The notes under the pieces: generated by a model
What the model was told of the DNA's origin: nothing
Seen by the model: the letters and a program-made list of their open reading frames with translations, nothing else
The model's database searches: none
Translations under genes and position numbers: made by a program
Part shown: positions 1 through 8,247 of the stretch, piece by piece
How the letters are laid out: the number at the start of each line of letters is the position of its first letter
Numbering within the stretch: position 1 is the first letter of the stretch
Origin: Candidatus Bathyarchaeota archaeon
GTDB lineage: Archaea; Thermoproteota; Bathyarchaeia; Bathyarchaeales; Bathycorpusculaceae
Assembly (NCBI GenBank): GCA_030626685.1
Contig: DAOUTL010000007.1
Location: 1-17,789 of the forward strand
Direction of reading: 5' to 3'
Length of the DNA stretch: 17,789 nt

Positions 1-215
1 ACACGGAGATAGGTTCAGAAGCAGATGTATTAAAAGAATTGAAGAAAGTTGAAGGGGTGGATGAAGCCTTCGTTGTTTATGGAGTCTATGACATAATTGC
101 GAGGATAAAAGCAGACACTATGGATAAGCTTAAGGAAATTGTAACTTGGCGCATTAGAAGGCTTGGCAAGGTTAGGTCAACATTAACAATGATAGTTATG
201 GAAGAGCCAAAATAA
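1..215 (+). CDS. Stand-alone Lrp/AsnC ligand-binding (RAM) domain protein, 5' end outside window
   Basis: The frame beginning at base 3 stays open to TAA at 213-215 and gives 71 residues. They include TEIGSEADVLKELKKV, VVYGVYDIIARI and a C-terminal RSTLTMIVME. This is the beta-alpha-beta-beta-alpha-beta pattern of the Lrp/AsnC effector-binding (RAM/SAM) domain. Archaea encode many such domains without a DNA-binding half, as proteins of about 75-80 residues that open with an AFVLIN-like strand. If this is one, only 8-10 residues are missing. Family knowledge: these domains oligomerise and bind amino acids or similar small molecules. The ligand and any partner regulator cannot be read here. A full-length Lrp regulator with an upstream HTH remains possible because the start lies outside the window. 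A T-rich tract follows the stop. Confidence 0.85.
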   Translation, partial: TEIGSEADVLKELKKVEGVDEAFVVYGVYDIIARIKADTMDKLKEIVTWRIRRLGKVRSTLTMIVMEEPK

Positions 216-221
216 CAAGCA

Positions 222-236
222 TTTCCTCTTTTTTTA
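222..236 (+). terminator. T-rich tract after the RAM-domain gene
   Basis: Shortly after the TAA at 215 the plus strand reads TTTCCTCTTTTTTTATTC. Archaeal transcription commonly ends at U-tracts without a hairpin, and the next gene starts about 70 bases on. No stem-loop is needed or obvious. Confidence 0.45.
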
Positions 237-302
237 TTCACCAAATAACCTTTTTAACATTCATCTTAATTTTCTAATCCAACAGAGAATGGGATGCCAT
301 AA

Positions 303-1643
303 ATGACCATGAAAACAATGTACATAGGACTGGACGACACGGATTCACCGAGAAAGGGATGCACAACATACGTTGCCGCCCTTCTAGTGGCAAAGCTGCA
401 AAAACTAAGCGCCAACTTCATTGACTATCCAAATCTAATTAGGTTAAATCCGAATGTGCCTTGGAAAACAAGAGGAAACGGAGCATTATGTATAAGAATA
501 CAATACAACGGAAACGCCGAAGAAAAAATCAAAGAAACCGTCATAAGCACTGTGGAAGAACATGCAGACTTAGAATTTAAGGGCACAGACCCAGGCATAG
601 TTTTCTTTAAAAAGGCAAAAATTCCAAATGAAGTCAAAGTTTTTGCCAAAAATACAATAACCGGAATTGTAAGTCTTAAAGATGCTTTGACTCTCTTGAA
701 GAAGTTTAAGGCTGAAGCTGTAGGTTTCAAAAAGTGCCGCGGAATCATTGGCGGATTGGCAGCGGTCGGCGAAACCCTTCAAGGAGACCACACATATGAA
801 ATCCTTGCCTATCGCATTCCAGAAAATTATGGCTTAAAGAGAAAAGTGGACGAAACCTCAATCATTGAAATGGATAGGGCAATAGCACCCTACACGTTTA
901 ACAATGTTGACCCGGAAAAAAGCAGAGTCCTCATCACGCCGCGAGGACCAGACCCTATTCTTTTCGGCATCAGAGGTGAAACCCCAGAAATCGTAAAAAA
1001 GGCATTTGAAATGGTTGAGCCCCTTGAACCCGTGGAGAGATGGGTCATTTTCCGCACAAACCAGGGAACTGATGCACATTTAAAACGAGTTGAAAAGTTA
1101 AGTCAAATAAAGCCGTATCATCCAGTGGTTGCCAGAGGAACTGTGGCGGCAACCCCAAAAATAATTCCGAGACGCCACGTGATTTTCCCAATTAAGGATG
1201 AAAATGCAAGGGTTGACTGCGCGGCTTACGAACCGACGGGTGCCCTTCGCAAAATTGCAAGAAAACTGATTGTGGGAGACTGTGTGGAAGTTTACGGTGG
1301 TGTCCGCACTCCCTCGCAAAATCATCCTTTAACGATAAATCTTGAAAAGATTCGGGTGTTAAAGCTTGCACCAAAAATTGTCTATCATAATCCGACATGC
1401 CCAAAATGCGGCAAGCGACTGAAATCCATGGGAAAGGACAAGGGTTTTAGATGCAAAAGATGTGGTTTAAGATGCACTAATCTCGGCAAAGTTGAGGTCA
1501 GGGTGAAACGTGAAGCAAGAAGGAGTCTCTATATAACTTCATGTAGATCTCAGAGGCATTTAACGAAGCCGTTTAGGCGTTATGGAATGGAAAAACATCA
1601 AGTTCGAGTTAAAGGACTGATTGAAGATTGGCATTTTCCCTAA
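303..1643 (+). CDS. tiaS: tRNA(Ile2) 2-agmatinylcytidine synthetase TiaS
   Basis: TiaS uses ATP and agmatine to convert C34 of the CAU-anticodon tRNA-Ile to agmatidine, so that archaea read AUA as isoleucine. The 446-residue product has the family N-terminus (GLDDTDSPRKGCTTY, about residues 9-23), the RLNPNVPWKTRGNGA block (about 47-61), a central ferredoxin-like region, an OB-like segment ending near GGVRTPSQNHPLTINLEKI, and a C-terminal zinc ribbon with CPKCGKRL and CKRCG pairs (about 365-390). Length fits the family (about 420-450). Start: ATG 303, 309 and 318 are all in frame and no strong SD is visible. The TATA-like TCTTAATTTT at 263-272 suggests a short leader. Its stop is 4 bases from the stop of the convergent small ORF. 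Confidence 0.95.
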   Translation: MTMKTMYIGLDDTDSPRKGCTTYVAALLVAKLQKLSANFIDYPNLIRLNPNVPWKTRGNGALCIRIQYNGNAEEKIKETVISTVEEHADLEFKGTDPGIVFFKKAKIPNEVKVFAKNTITGIVSLKDALTLLKKFKAEAVGFKKCRGIIGGLAAVGETLQGDHTYEILAYRIPENYGLKRKVDETSIIEMDRAIAPYTFNNVDPEKSRVLITPRGPDPILFGIRGETPEIVKKAFEMVEPLEPVERWVIFRTNQGTDAHLKRVEKLSQIKPYHPVVARGTVAATPKIIPRRHVIFPIKDENARVDCAAYEPTGALRKIARKLIVGDCVEVYGGVRTPSQNHPLTINLEKIRVLKLAPKIVYHNPTCPKCGKRLKSMGKDKGFRCKRCGLRCTNLGKVEVRVKREARRSLYITSCRSQRHLTKPFRRYGMEKHQVRVKGLIEDWHFP

Positions 1644-1647
1644 AGTT

Positions 1648-1893
1648 TTAGTCTCCGTGAACCTTGAACATTTCGCACAATAGTTGATACAGTTCGTTGC
1701 CGCCTTCTACTTTTGAAAACATGTCCTTTTCAGCCTTGAGTACGCGTCCCACAGCATGATATGTTTGTCTCCACTCTAACTCCTTCCACATCATGCGATA
1801 ATTTTTCAGTTCAATCCACGCCCGAAAAATCAGAACAACGAACATGCCTAGGGTGAGTAAAAGGTTCAGTATGTATATCTCTAGTGTATCCGT
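1648..1893 (-). CDS. Small membrane-anchored protein of unknown function, probable ACG start
   Basis: The ATG-initiated version (start 1845, 65 residues) begins in the middle of a hydrophobic helix. Extending the frame upstream gives 81 residues with a complete N-terminal membrane segment, roughly LEIYILNLLLTLGMFVVLIF, followed by about 55 charged residues likely in the cytoplasm. A perfect 9-base SD, AGGAGGTGA (minus strand, 1908-1900), stands 6 bases before an in-frame ACG at 1893-1891. The ATG is 54 bases from that SD. An in-frame TGA at 1902-1900 closes the frame above the ACG; upstream of it ATG 1917 would encode only MTRRR. The TATA-like AATGTATATT near 1941-1950 would place transcription start near 1918. 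I do not recognise the family. It lies convergent to tiaS. Confidence is good for a gene here and moderate for the ACG start. Confidence 0.6.
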   Translation of the reverse strand, partial: TDTLEIYILNLLLTLGMFVVLIFRAWIELKNYRMMWKELEWRQTYHAVGRVLKAEKDMFSKVEGGNELYQLLCEMFKVHGD

Positions 1894-1899
1894 GGCTTT

Positions 1900-1908
1900 T
1901 CACCTCCT
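1900..1908 (-). promoter_or_regulatory. Perfect Shine-Dalgarno that decides the start of the 1648-1893 gene
   Basis: The minus strand reads AGGAGGTGA, fully complementary to the usual archaeal 16S 3' end. It is placed 6 bases before ACG 1893 and far from the first in-frame ATG (1845). The TGA inside it also terminates a possible five-codon leader ORF (MTRRR) starting at 1917. Confidence 0.7.
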
Positions 1909-2021
1909 TCTTGTCATGTGCATTGTATTTTATGAGCAATATACATTTAAAACAAACTTGTGTTAGCATAGGAAGTTTAATTGCCGGTTTTGCGCTTGGC
2001 TTTAAAATTAGATAGTGAAAT

Positions 2022-2031
2022 AGTTTAAATG
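2022..2031 (+). promoter_or_regulatory. Candidate TATA box for alaS
   Basis: AGTTTAAATG lies about 60-70 bases before the TTG start of alaS, in the A/T-rich 1915-2040 gap between two diverging genes. It predicts a short leader that includes the GGAG at 2077-2080. No other element stands out in this gap. Confidence 0.35.
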
Positions 2032-2090
2032 CGTGAGACTCATTAATCCTTTGAAAACGCGGATTTCACATTTGTTGGAGCGTTTAAGAA

Positions 2091-4898
2091 TTGAAAAGGT
2101 TTCCAGAGAAGGAGTATAGCCTTCCATTCTTTAAAGAAGCAGGCTACGTTAGAAAACTGTGTCCCAAATGTGGGGAATACTTTTGGACGCAGAATCCAGA
2201 CCAAGAGATTTGTGGAGAAGCAACTCCAGAAGGCTGCGCCTTTTACACTTTCATAGATAATCCACCCACAAGGAAAAGCTACAGTTTAAGTGAAATGCGT
2301 GAGACTTTTCTATCCTTTTTTGAGAAACACGGGCACACTCGCATAAAGCCCTACCCCGTTGTAGCAAGGTGGAGAGGTGACATTTACCTGACGCATGCAA
2401 GCATAATCGATTTTCAGCCATACGTAACCGATGGAATTGCCCCGCCGCCAGCGAATCCTCTTGTGATTGTTCAGCCATGTATCCGCATGGTGGACATAGC
2501 CAACACCGGTCCAACCTTCGGCAGACACCTAACAATCTTTGAGATGGGCGGGCATCACGCATTCAACTATCCAGACAAGGAGGTTTACTGGAAAGACCAG
2601 ACGGTAAGATACCATCATAAGTTTATTACAAAAGAGTTAGGAGTGAATTCTGAGGAAGTTGTTTACAAGGAAGATGTCTGGGTTGGCGGTGGAAACGCTG
2701 GTCCAGACGTTGAATGCATCATACGAGGATTAGAAGCTGCCACGCTCGTTTTTATGCAATATAAAGTCATCAACAACGAATTTGTTAAGTTGCCAATACG
2801 GACGGTTGACACGGGTTATGGCATAGACCGCTACGCATGGCTTTCCCAAGGTGTGCCAAGCTGTTTCCAAGCGGTTTACGGCAACTTGCTTGACAAAATT
2901 TTTGAGATGACTGGGATAGGCGAAGTCGACAAGGATTTACTGATGAAAATAGCGGAAGTTTCAAGCTTGGTAAGCCTTGATAAAACAGCAAGCAGAGTTG
3001 CAGCTCGAAAGAAAATAGCAGAAATTGCTGGAATGAAAATAAATGAGTTAAATGATTTCTTGCTTCCGATTGAAAACGTCTTCGCGGTTGCAGACCACAC
3101 AAAATGCTTAAGTTTCATACTTTCTGAAGGCGTTGTCCCATCAAACATCCAAGAAGGATACTTGGCGAGGCTCCTCTTCCGCAGAATCTACAGACTGCTG
3201 AAGATGCTGGGGATACCAGACAAGCTTTACGACATCATGGGCATGCAAATAAACTTCTGGTCTAAAGATTATCCACATCTCAAGGAAATGCAAAACGAAA
3301 TAATGGAAATCCTTTCTGTTGAGGAAGAAAAGTTTGGAGAGACAATCAAAAGAGGTGCAGGACTGGTAAAACGAATGGCTGGAGAACTGAAAACAAGAAA
3401 TGTTCAAGAGATTCCTGTGGAAACCTTAACAGAGTTATATGATTCTCACGGTCTTCCACCTGAAATTGTTAAACAGTTCGCAGAAAAGGAAGGGTTAAAA
3501 GCGAAAATTCCAGAAAACTTCTATGCTTTAATTGCTCAAAGACATGTTCAGGCACCCAAGCGGTTGGAAGAAGCTAAACCAGAAGAATGGCTGGAAACAG
3601 CTGTTTCAGGTCTTCCCGAAACAGAACCACTATTTTATCGAGACCAATACATGAGAGAGTTTGAAGCAAAAGTTGTTAAAATACTAGAGAACAGATACGT
3701 TGTTCTTGACAAGACATGTTTCTATCCAGAGGGCGGTGGACAGCCAGCAGACAAAGGATACCTGATTTTTAACGGAAAAAAGGTTGAAGTTGTTGATGTT
3801 CAAAAGGTCGGCAAAGTAATAGTTCATAAAGTAAAGGGCGCAGTTGCTCCTAAAGAAGACGCTACTATCAAAGGAGTGATTGATTGGAATAGACGCTACA
3901 GCCTCATGAAGAATCACACGGCCACCCACATAGTTAATGGTGCTGCAAGACGCGTGCTTGGACAGCACGTTTGGCAGTTTGGAACACAAAAGGGCGTTAA
4001 GCGTTCTAGACTGGATATTTCTCACTACCGTAGGCTTACCTTAGAAGAGGTACACCAGATAGAAACATTGGCAAACCATGTGATTTCACAAAATATTCCG
4101 GTAGAAACCTCTTGGATGTTCAGAGGAGAAGCAGAGAAACTTTATGGTTTTAGGCTGTATCAAGGCGGAGCGGTTCCAGGCAAAGAAATAAGAGTTGTAA
4201 AAATTGGAGAATGGGATGTTGAGGCATGCGCTGGGACTCACTTGAAAAACACGGGCGAGATTGGGTTTATCAAAATAATTCATTCAGAAAGGATTCAAGA
4301 CGGTGTGGAAAGACTGATATATTCGGTTGGAATTCCGGCTCTGAAAGCTATGCAAGAAAACGAACAATTACTCTGGAAACTTTCAGAAACTTTGAATGCA
4401 CCCATTGAAAAACTAGATAAAACAGCAGAGAAGCTCGTCAGAGAATTAAAGGAAGGACTCGCGGAGAAAAGAAAGCTCATTAAGGAATTAGCAGCTCGAG
4501 AAAGCGCGGTTTTAGGCGAAAGACCAGAGATCGAATCGATCAAAGAAATAGAAGGCATAAAAGTTGTGATGCGTGACTTTAAAGAAACAATAGATGTTGA
4601 CCGCATGGTTCAAACAGCAAACGAGATGATTAAAAGAGACGACGCAACAGTTACAATTTTTTATGGAACCGATGGAAAAAACACGCGGATAATGGTTATG
4701 GCTGGAAAAACCGCCATGGAAAAAGGCGCGAACGCCAGCGAAGTAGTCAAAGAAGCCTCTGCAATCATAGGTGGTGGAGGCGGTGGGAAACCCAACTTTG
4801 CTCAGGGCGGCGGAACATTAATCGAAAAACTGCCAGAAGCTGTCAAAAAAGCTGAAGAAGCGATAAAGAAACAGTTAGAAAACGGAGCAAAGAATTAA
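2091..4898 (+). CDS. alaS: Alanyl-tRNA synthetase, archaeal type
   Basis: AlaRS attaches alanine to tRNA-Ala and clears mischarged Ser/Gly-tRNA. The 935-residue protein starts with the archaeal extension and a zinc motif (CPKCGEYFW, then CG near residue 44). The class II core follows (MRETFLSFFEKHGH, GRHLTIFEMGGHHAF, DTGYGIDRYAWL). The editing domain has the zinc-type HTATH (H609, H613) and CAGTH (C713, H717). A coiled-coil-like stretch (about 760-815) and a C-Ala domain with IIGGGGGGKPNFAQGGG near the end complete it. All expected active-site elements are present. Start: TTG at 2091 gives MKRFPEKEYSLPFFKE, which matches the archaeal N-terminus, with GGAG at 2077-2080 ten bases upstream. leuS follows about 105 bases later on the same strand and may be co-transcribed or have its own promoter. 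Confidence 0.97.
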   Translation: MKRFPEKEYSLPFFKEAGYVRKLCPKCGEYFWTQNPDQEICGEATPEGCAFYTFIDNPPTRKSYSLSEMRETFLSFFEKHGHTRIKPYPVVARWRGDIYLTHASIIDFQPYVTDGIAPPPANPLVIVQPCIRMVDIANTGPTFGRHLTIFEMGGHHAFNYPDKEVYWKDQTVRYHHKFITKELGVNSEEVVYKEDVWVGGGNAGPDVECIIRGLEAATLVFMQYKVINNEFVKLPIRTVDTGYGIDRYAWLSQGVPSCFQAVYGNLLDKIFEMTGIGEVDKDLLMKIAEVSSLVSLDKTASRVAARKKIAEIAGMKINELNDFLLPIENVFAVADHTKCLSFILSEGVVPSNIQEGYLARLLFRRIYRLLKMLGIPDKLYDIMGMQINFWSKDYPHLKEMQNEIMEILSVEEEKFGETIKRGAGLVKRMAGELKTRNVQEIPVETLTELYDSHGLPPEIVKQFAEKEGLKAKIPENFYALIAQRHVQAPKRLEEAKPEEWLETAVSGLPETEPLFYRDQYMREFEAKVVKILENRYVVLDKTCFYPEGGGQPADKGYLIFNGKKVEVVDVQKVGKVIVHKVKGAVAPKEDATIKGVIDWNRRYSLMKNHTATHIVNGAARRVLGQHVWQFGTQKGVKRSRLDISHYRRLTLEEVHQIETLANHVISQNIPVETSWMFRGEAEKLYGFRLYQGGAVPGKEIRVVKIGEWDVEACAGTHLKNTGEIGFIKIIHSERIQDGVERLIYSVGIPALKAMQENEQLLWKLSETLNAPIEKLDKTAEKLVRELKEGLAEKRKLIKELAARESAVLGERPEIESIKEIEGIKVVMRDFKETIDVDRMVQTANEMIKRDDATVTIFYGTDGKNTRIMVMAGKTAMEKGANASEVVKEASAIIGGGGGGKPNFAQGGGTLIEKLPEAVKKAEEAIKKQLENGAKN

Positions 4899-4954
4899 AG
4901 TAAGTTTCGCATAAGCAGTTTATGGTGCTTAATGTGAGGGACAGTGTTCTCAAT

Positions 4955-4976
4955 CTATAAAAACAAAACATTTAAT
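4955..4976 (+). promoter_or_regulatory. Candidate core promoter of leuS
   Basis: Two TATA-like stretches, CTATAAAAAC and CATTTAATAG, lie 30-50 bases before ATG 5004. This favours a short-leader or leaderless message starting at 5004 over translation from the GTG at 4944, which would lie upstream of the promoter. Confidence 0.4.
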
Positions 4977-5003
4977 AGCCCTCAAACCATTTCAGAAACT
5001 TTC

Positions 5004-7886
5004 ATGGAACTTTTAAGAAAAACCGAAGAAAAATGGCAAAAAGCATGGGAAAACGCAAGGATTTTTGAGGCAGACCCGGACTCAAATAAGAGAAAGTTCT
5101 TCGTCACTTTTCCATATCCATACATGAATGGACCACTGCACGTGGGCCACGCCTTCACAGCATCGCGGATAGATGCATACGCACGATTTAAACGAATGCA
5201 AGGCTACAACGTTCTATTCCCATGGGCGTGGCACTGGACAGGTCAACCATTGGCAGGTGCAAGCGAACGCGTTGCAAAGGGCGACGAGGAATTCATAAGA
5301 GTTTTAAGAGAAGTGGATGGCGTTCCAGAAGAGGAACTCAAAAAATTCGTTGACCCGATTTATATGGCAACTTACTACACAAACGAGAGCAGAACTGCCG
5401 CTAAAAAGGCAGGCTTCTCGATTGATTGGAGAAGGGAATTCAACACAATTATGCCAACTTTCCAGAAGTTCGTTGAATGGCAGTATGAAAGCTTGAGAGA
5501 AAAAAGATATGTTACGATTGGAACCCATCCAGTTGTATGGTGTCCCAAATGCCAGAGTCCAACGGGAGACCACGACCGACAAGAAGGAGAAGGCGTCACA
5601 CCAGAACAGTATACGCTGATAAAATTCAAACTGGACGAAGAAACCTATCTGCCTGCCGCCACATTCCGACCGGAAACAATCTACGGAGTAACAAATATTT
5701 GGATTCATCCAGACGCAACCTACGTGGAAGCCAAAGTAGACGATGAAAAATGGATAATAAGCGAAAAAGCAGCTGAAAAACTGAAAGAGCAGGGAAGAAC
5801 CGTGGAAACAAAGCGGAAACTGAAAGGCAGAGAGCTCATAGGAAAAACCTTTGAAAGCCCAGTCACCAAAGAAAAATTGCCGATTCTGCCGGGATGGTTT
5901 GTTGACCCGGCGCAAGCCACAGGCGTGGTTTACAGCGTTCCAGCCCATGCGCCTTACGACTGGTTGGCATTAAAGGACTTGCAGGAAAAACCAGAAGTCT
6001 TACGCGGGTTTAACATAGACCCGGAAACTGTGAAGAACGTAAAGCCTATTTCTATGATTAAAGTTGAGGGCTTCGGCGAATATCCAGCTATTGAAGTTGT
6101 GGAGCAATTAGGCGTAAAAGACCAGCATGACCCGAAGGCTGAAGAGGCAACTAAACTGCTTTATAAAAAAGAGTTCCACAGCGGAGTTCTAAAAGAAAAC
6201 TGCATGGAATACTCTGGAAAAATGGTACGGGAAGTCAAAGAAACTTTGATAGAAGAGTTTAGAAAACGTGGAATCGCGGACTTCATGTATGACTTGACAC
6301 AACCAGTTATTTGCCGATGCCTAACACCGTGCATAGTCAAAGTTCTACAAGACCAATGGTTCTTAACATATTCAAACCCGGAATGGAAGAAAAAAGCAAA
6401 AGAGGCATTAAGCAGAATGGAAATCTACCCAGAAACGGCAACCCAGTGGTTCTTGGCGGTGATTGACTGGCTAAGAGAATGGGCGTGTGCAAGAAGAACA
6501 GGATTTGGCACGCCCTTACCATGGGGTCCGGGATGGGTTATCGAAACTTTAAGTGACTCCACAATCTACATGGCATTTTACACGATAAACAAGCACATAA
6601 GACGATGCAATTTAAAACCAGAAATGCTGACAAAGGACATGTTTGACTACGTCTTCTATGGAAAAGGGGACATAGAAGAAATAGCCTCAGAATCAAAGAT
6701 AAACGTCGAAGTATTGGAGGAAATGCGAAAGGAATTCCTGTACTGGTATCCAGTAGACCTGAGAGTTTCAGCAAAAGAGCTCGTTCCAAATCACCTAACA
6801 TTCTTCATATTCCACCACGTAGCGCTGTTTCCACCGGAACATTGGCCGAAAGCGATAGGAGTAAACGGCATGCTAATGATAGAGGGCAAACAAATGCACA
6901 AGTCGAAAGGAAATTTTGTGACAATGAAAAACGCCGTCGAGGAATATGGTGCAGACGCCACAAGATGCGCGTTACTATTAAGCGCTGAGGGCATGGATGA
7001 CCCGGACTGGAGAAGCGAAAATGTTCGAGACGTACGAAACAAGCTTGAATCATTCTACAATTCTGCAAAAAAAATAATCGAGAATGCAAGGGATGAAGAA
7101 AACGAACGTTTAGAAAGATGGTTGATGAGCACCTTGCAACGCCGCGTAGCAGAAGTCACTGAAAACCTCGAGCAAATGAAAACAAGAACAGCCTTGGAAA
7201 TAGCCTTCTTCGAAATTTGGAACGACTTCCGATGGTATATACGCAGAAAGGGCAAAATAAGGGCAAACGTTCTAGGGGAAGCCCTTAAAATCTGGGTAAG
7301 GTTACTGGCGCCCTTCGCACCGCACATGTGTGAGGAAATATGGAGCATGTTGGGTGAAGAAGGTTTCATCTCCTTTGCTTCATGGCCAAAACCAAATGAA
7401 AAATTGATGGACGTAAGGGTGGAGGAAAGCGAAAACTTCATCAAAAGCGTGATGGAGGACACTCAAAACATCATCCGTGCAACAAAAACCACCCCATCAA
7501 AAATTTACTATTACACTTCTGCCCCTTGGAAATGGAAGCTTTACTTAAAGACGCTTGAAAAAGCTGCTGCAGAAAAGTTAGAGACAGGCACATTGATCAG
7601 GGAGCTATTGAAGGAGCCTGAGCTGAGAGAACACGCGAAAGAGGTCGTCAACATGGTTCAGAAAGTGGCCGAAGAAACCGTGAAAATGCCAGAAGCAAAA
7701 AGAAAAACGCAGTTAAACATCGGAACCGTAGACGAGTATGAAATTCTTGAAAACACAAAAAGCTTCTTAAGCGAAGAGTTCAAGGCAGAAATCCACGTAT
7801 TCGGAGAAGACGACCCAGAACGTTACGACCCGAAACAGAGGGCGAAACTTGCGAAACCATACCGCCCAGCCATTTTCATAGAATAA
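5004..7886 (+). CDS. leuS: Leucyl-tRNA synthetase, archaeal/eukaryotic type
   Basis: LeuRS charges tRNA-Leu and hydrolyses mischarged Ile/Val/Met-tRNA. The class I HIGH motif appears as PLHVGHAF (H46-H49), followed by WAWHWTGQPL. A zinc-type CPKCQSPTGDHD sits near residue 180. The CP1 editing domain contains FRPETIYGVTNIW and GVVYSVPAHAPYDW. The KMSKS loop is MHKSKGN (631-637). After it come an alpha-helical anticodon-binding domain (APHMCEEIW) and the archaeal C-terminal extension. From ATG 5004 the product is 960 residues, the usual archaeal length. An in-frame GTG at 4944 would add 20 residues that do not look like the family N-terminus (MELLRKTEEKWQKAW) and would put the start upstream of the apparent TATA box, so I chose 5004. 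A T-rich tract at 7905-7913 follows the gene. Confidence 0.96.
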   Translation: MELLRKTEEKWQKAWENARIFEADPDSNKRKFFVTFPYPYMNGPLHVGHAFTASRIDAYARFKRMQGYNVLFPWAWHWTGQPLAGASERVAKGDEEFIRVLREVDGVPEEELKKFVDPIYMATYYTNESRTAAKKAGFSIDWRREFNTIMPTFQKFVEWQYESLREKRYVTIGTHPVVWCPKCQSPTGDHDRQEGEGVTPEQYTLIKFKLDEETYLPAATFRPETIYGVTNIWIHPDATYVEAKVDDEKWIISEKAAEKLKEQGRTVETKRKLKGRELIGKTFESPVTKEKLPILPGWFVDPAQATGVVYSVPAHAPYDWLALKDLQEKPEVLRGFNIDPETVKNVKPISMIKVEGFGEYPAIEVVEQLGVKDQHDPKAEEATKLLYKKEFHSGVLKENCMEYSGKMVREVKETLIEEFRKRGIADFMYDLTQPVICRCLTPCIVKVLQDQWFLTYSNPEWKKKAKEALSRMEIYPETATQWFLAVIDWLREWACARRTGFGTPLPWGPGWVIETLSDSTIYMAFYTINKHIRRCNLKPEMLTKDMFDYVFYGKGDIEEIASESKINVEVLEEMRKEFLYWYPVDLRVSAKELVPNHLTFFIFHHVALFPPEHWPKAIGVNGMLMIEGKQMHKSKGNFVTMKNAVEEYGADATRCALLLSAEGMDDPDWRSENVRDVRNKLESFYNSAKKIIENARDEENERLERWLMSTLQRRVAEVTENLEQMKTRTALEIAFFEIWNDFRWYIRRKGKIRANVLGEALKIWVRLLAPFAPHMCEEIWSMLGEEGFISFASWPKPNEKLMDVRVEESENFIKSVMEDTQNIIRATKTTPSKIYYYTSAPWKWKLYLKTLEKAAAEKLETGTLIRELLKEPELREHAKEVVNMVQKVAEETVKMPEAKRKTQLNIGTVDEYEILENTKSFLSEEFKAEIHVFGEDDPERYDPKQRAKLAKPYRPAIFIE

Positions 7887-7896
7887 AATATATCAC
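7887..7896 (+). promoter_or_regulatory. Candidate TATA box for tRNA-Arg
   Basis: AAAATATATC is centred about 34 bases before the tRNA 5' end at 7925, immediately after the leuS stop. The T-tract at 7905-7913 between box and tRNA may end the leuS transcript. Confidence 0.4.
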
Positions 7897-7946
7897 TGAA
7901 CTCTCTTTTTATTTGCGAAAATGGGGGCCCGTGGCGCAGCTTGGAT

Positions 7947-7961
7947 AAGTTTAAGCCAAAA
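7947..7961 (+). other. 15-nt tRNA intron in the D loop of tRNA-Arg
   Basis: The segment AAGTTTAAGCCAAAA interrupts the D loop. A central 4-bp helix TTGG (7941-7944)/CCAA (7956-7959) can form, with 3-nt bulges ATA and AAA. Cutting at AT|A and AA|A removes exactly this segment and restores GGAT-A21. The flanking helices are weak (only GC/GC outside and little inside), so this is a relaxed BHB. The exact boundary could shift by a base within the A runs. Confidence 0.7.
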
Positions 7962-7978
7962 AGCGCGTCGGCCTTCTA

Positions 7979-7994
7979 TGGCTATGCCGGGGAA
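7979..7994 (+). other. 16-nt canonical tRNA intron at 37/38 of tRNA-Arg
   Basis: The intron is TGGCTATGCCGGGGAA. Its BHB is complete: the anticodon stem is the outer helix, CTTC (32-35) pairs with GGGG (two G-U) as the central helix, the bulges are TA|T and AA|A, and GGC/GCC with a TAT loop is the inner helix. Confidence 0.85.
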
Positions 7995-8063
7995 AGCCGG
8001 AGATCCTGGGTTCAAATCCCAGCGGGCCCGCCACTGTTTGTGTCTTATATAGCGCTCCTACAA

Positions 8064-8071
8064 TGTTTTTT
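8064..8071 (+). terminator. T-run downstream of tRNA-Arg
   Basis: TGTTTTTTAA lies about 30 bases after the tRNA CCA end and is a plausible archaeal U-tract terminator. I see no convincing gene or structure in the rest of 8034-8247. Confidence 0.4.
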
Positions 8072-8247
8072 AATGACCGTTAGCGGGGATACATATAGCA
8101 AGCAGTTCAAAGCGTGCACTCTATGGTATTCCTTCCCATACATCCTTTGCAACATCTTAAGGAACTACTACAATCGCACAATGGCTCGTTTCGCCCTCGA
8201 CTACATTATTTGTAAGACCAGGCGGGATATCTCATAAAAGACAAATT

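Larger units (their letters stand above)
7925..8033 (+). tRNA. tRNA-Arg (anticodon UCU) with two introns, CCA encoded
   Basis: Acceptor GGGCCCG (7925-7931) pairs with CGGGCCC (8023-8029), followed by G73 and an encoded CCA. The T arm is CTGGG-TTCAAAT-CCCAG. The D stem GCGC (7934-7937) pairs with GCGC (7963-7966). The anticodon stem TCGGC (7968-7972) pairs with GCCGG (7996-8000) around the loop C-T-TCT-A-A, with anticodon TCT at 7975-7977. The gene is 109 nt; removing 15 nt from the D loop and 16 nt after position 37 gives a regular 78-nt mature tRNA including CCA. The restored D loop is AGCTTGGATA with the expected GG. The gene follows leuS directly. EndA encoded at 13169 is the obvious local candidate for processing. 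Confidence 0.93.

Noticed and set aside
4944..5003. 20-residue N-terminal extension of LeuRS from GTG 4944
   Set aside because: It lies upstream of and across TATA-like sequence and does not resemble the family N-terminus; ATG 5004 gives the standard length.
5304..5948. 214-codon antisense ORF within leuS
   Set aside because: It is a long shadow of the leuS reading frame; the composition is rich in F/C/S as expected of antisense reading, and leuS is intact.
7941..8237. 98-codon plus-strand ORF
   Set aside because: It begins inside tRNA-Arg, runs through its T arm and acceptor, and its remainder shows no recognisable domain. The region 8034-8247 looks noncoding.
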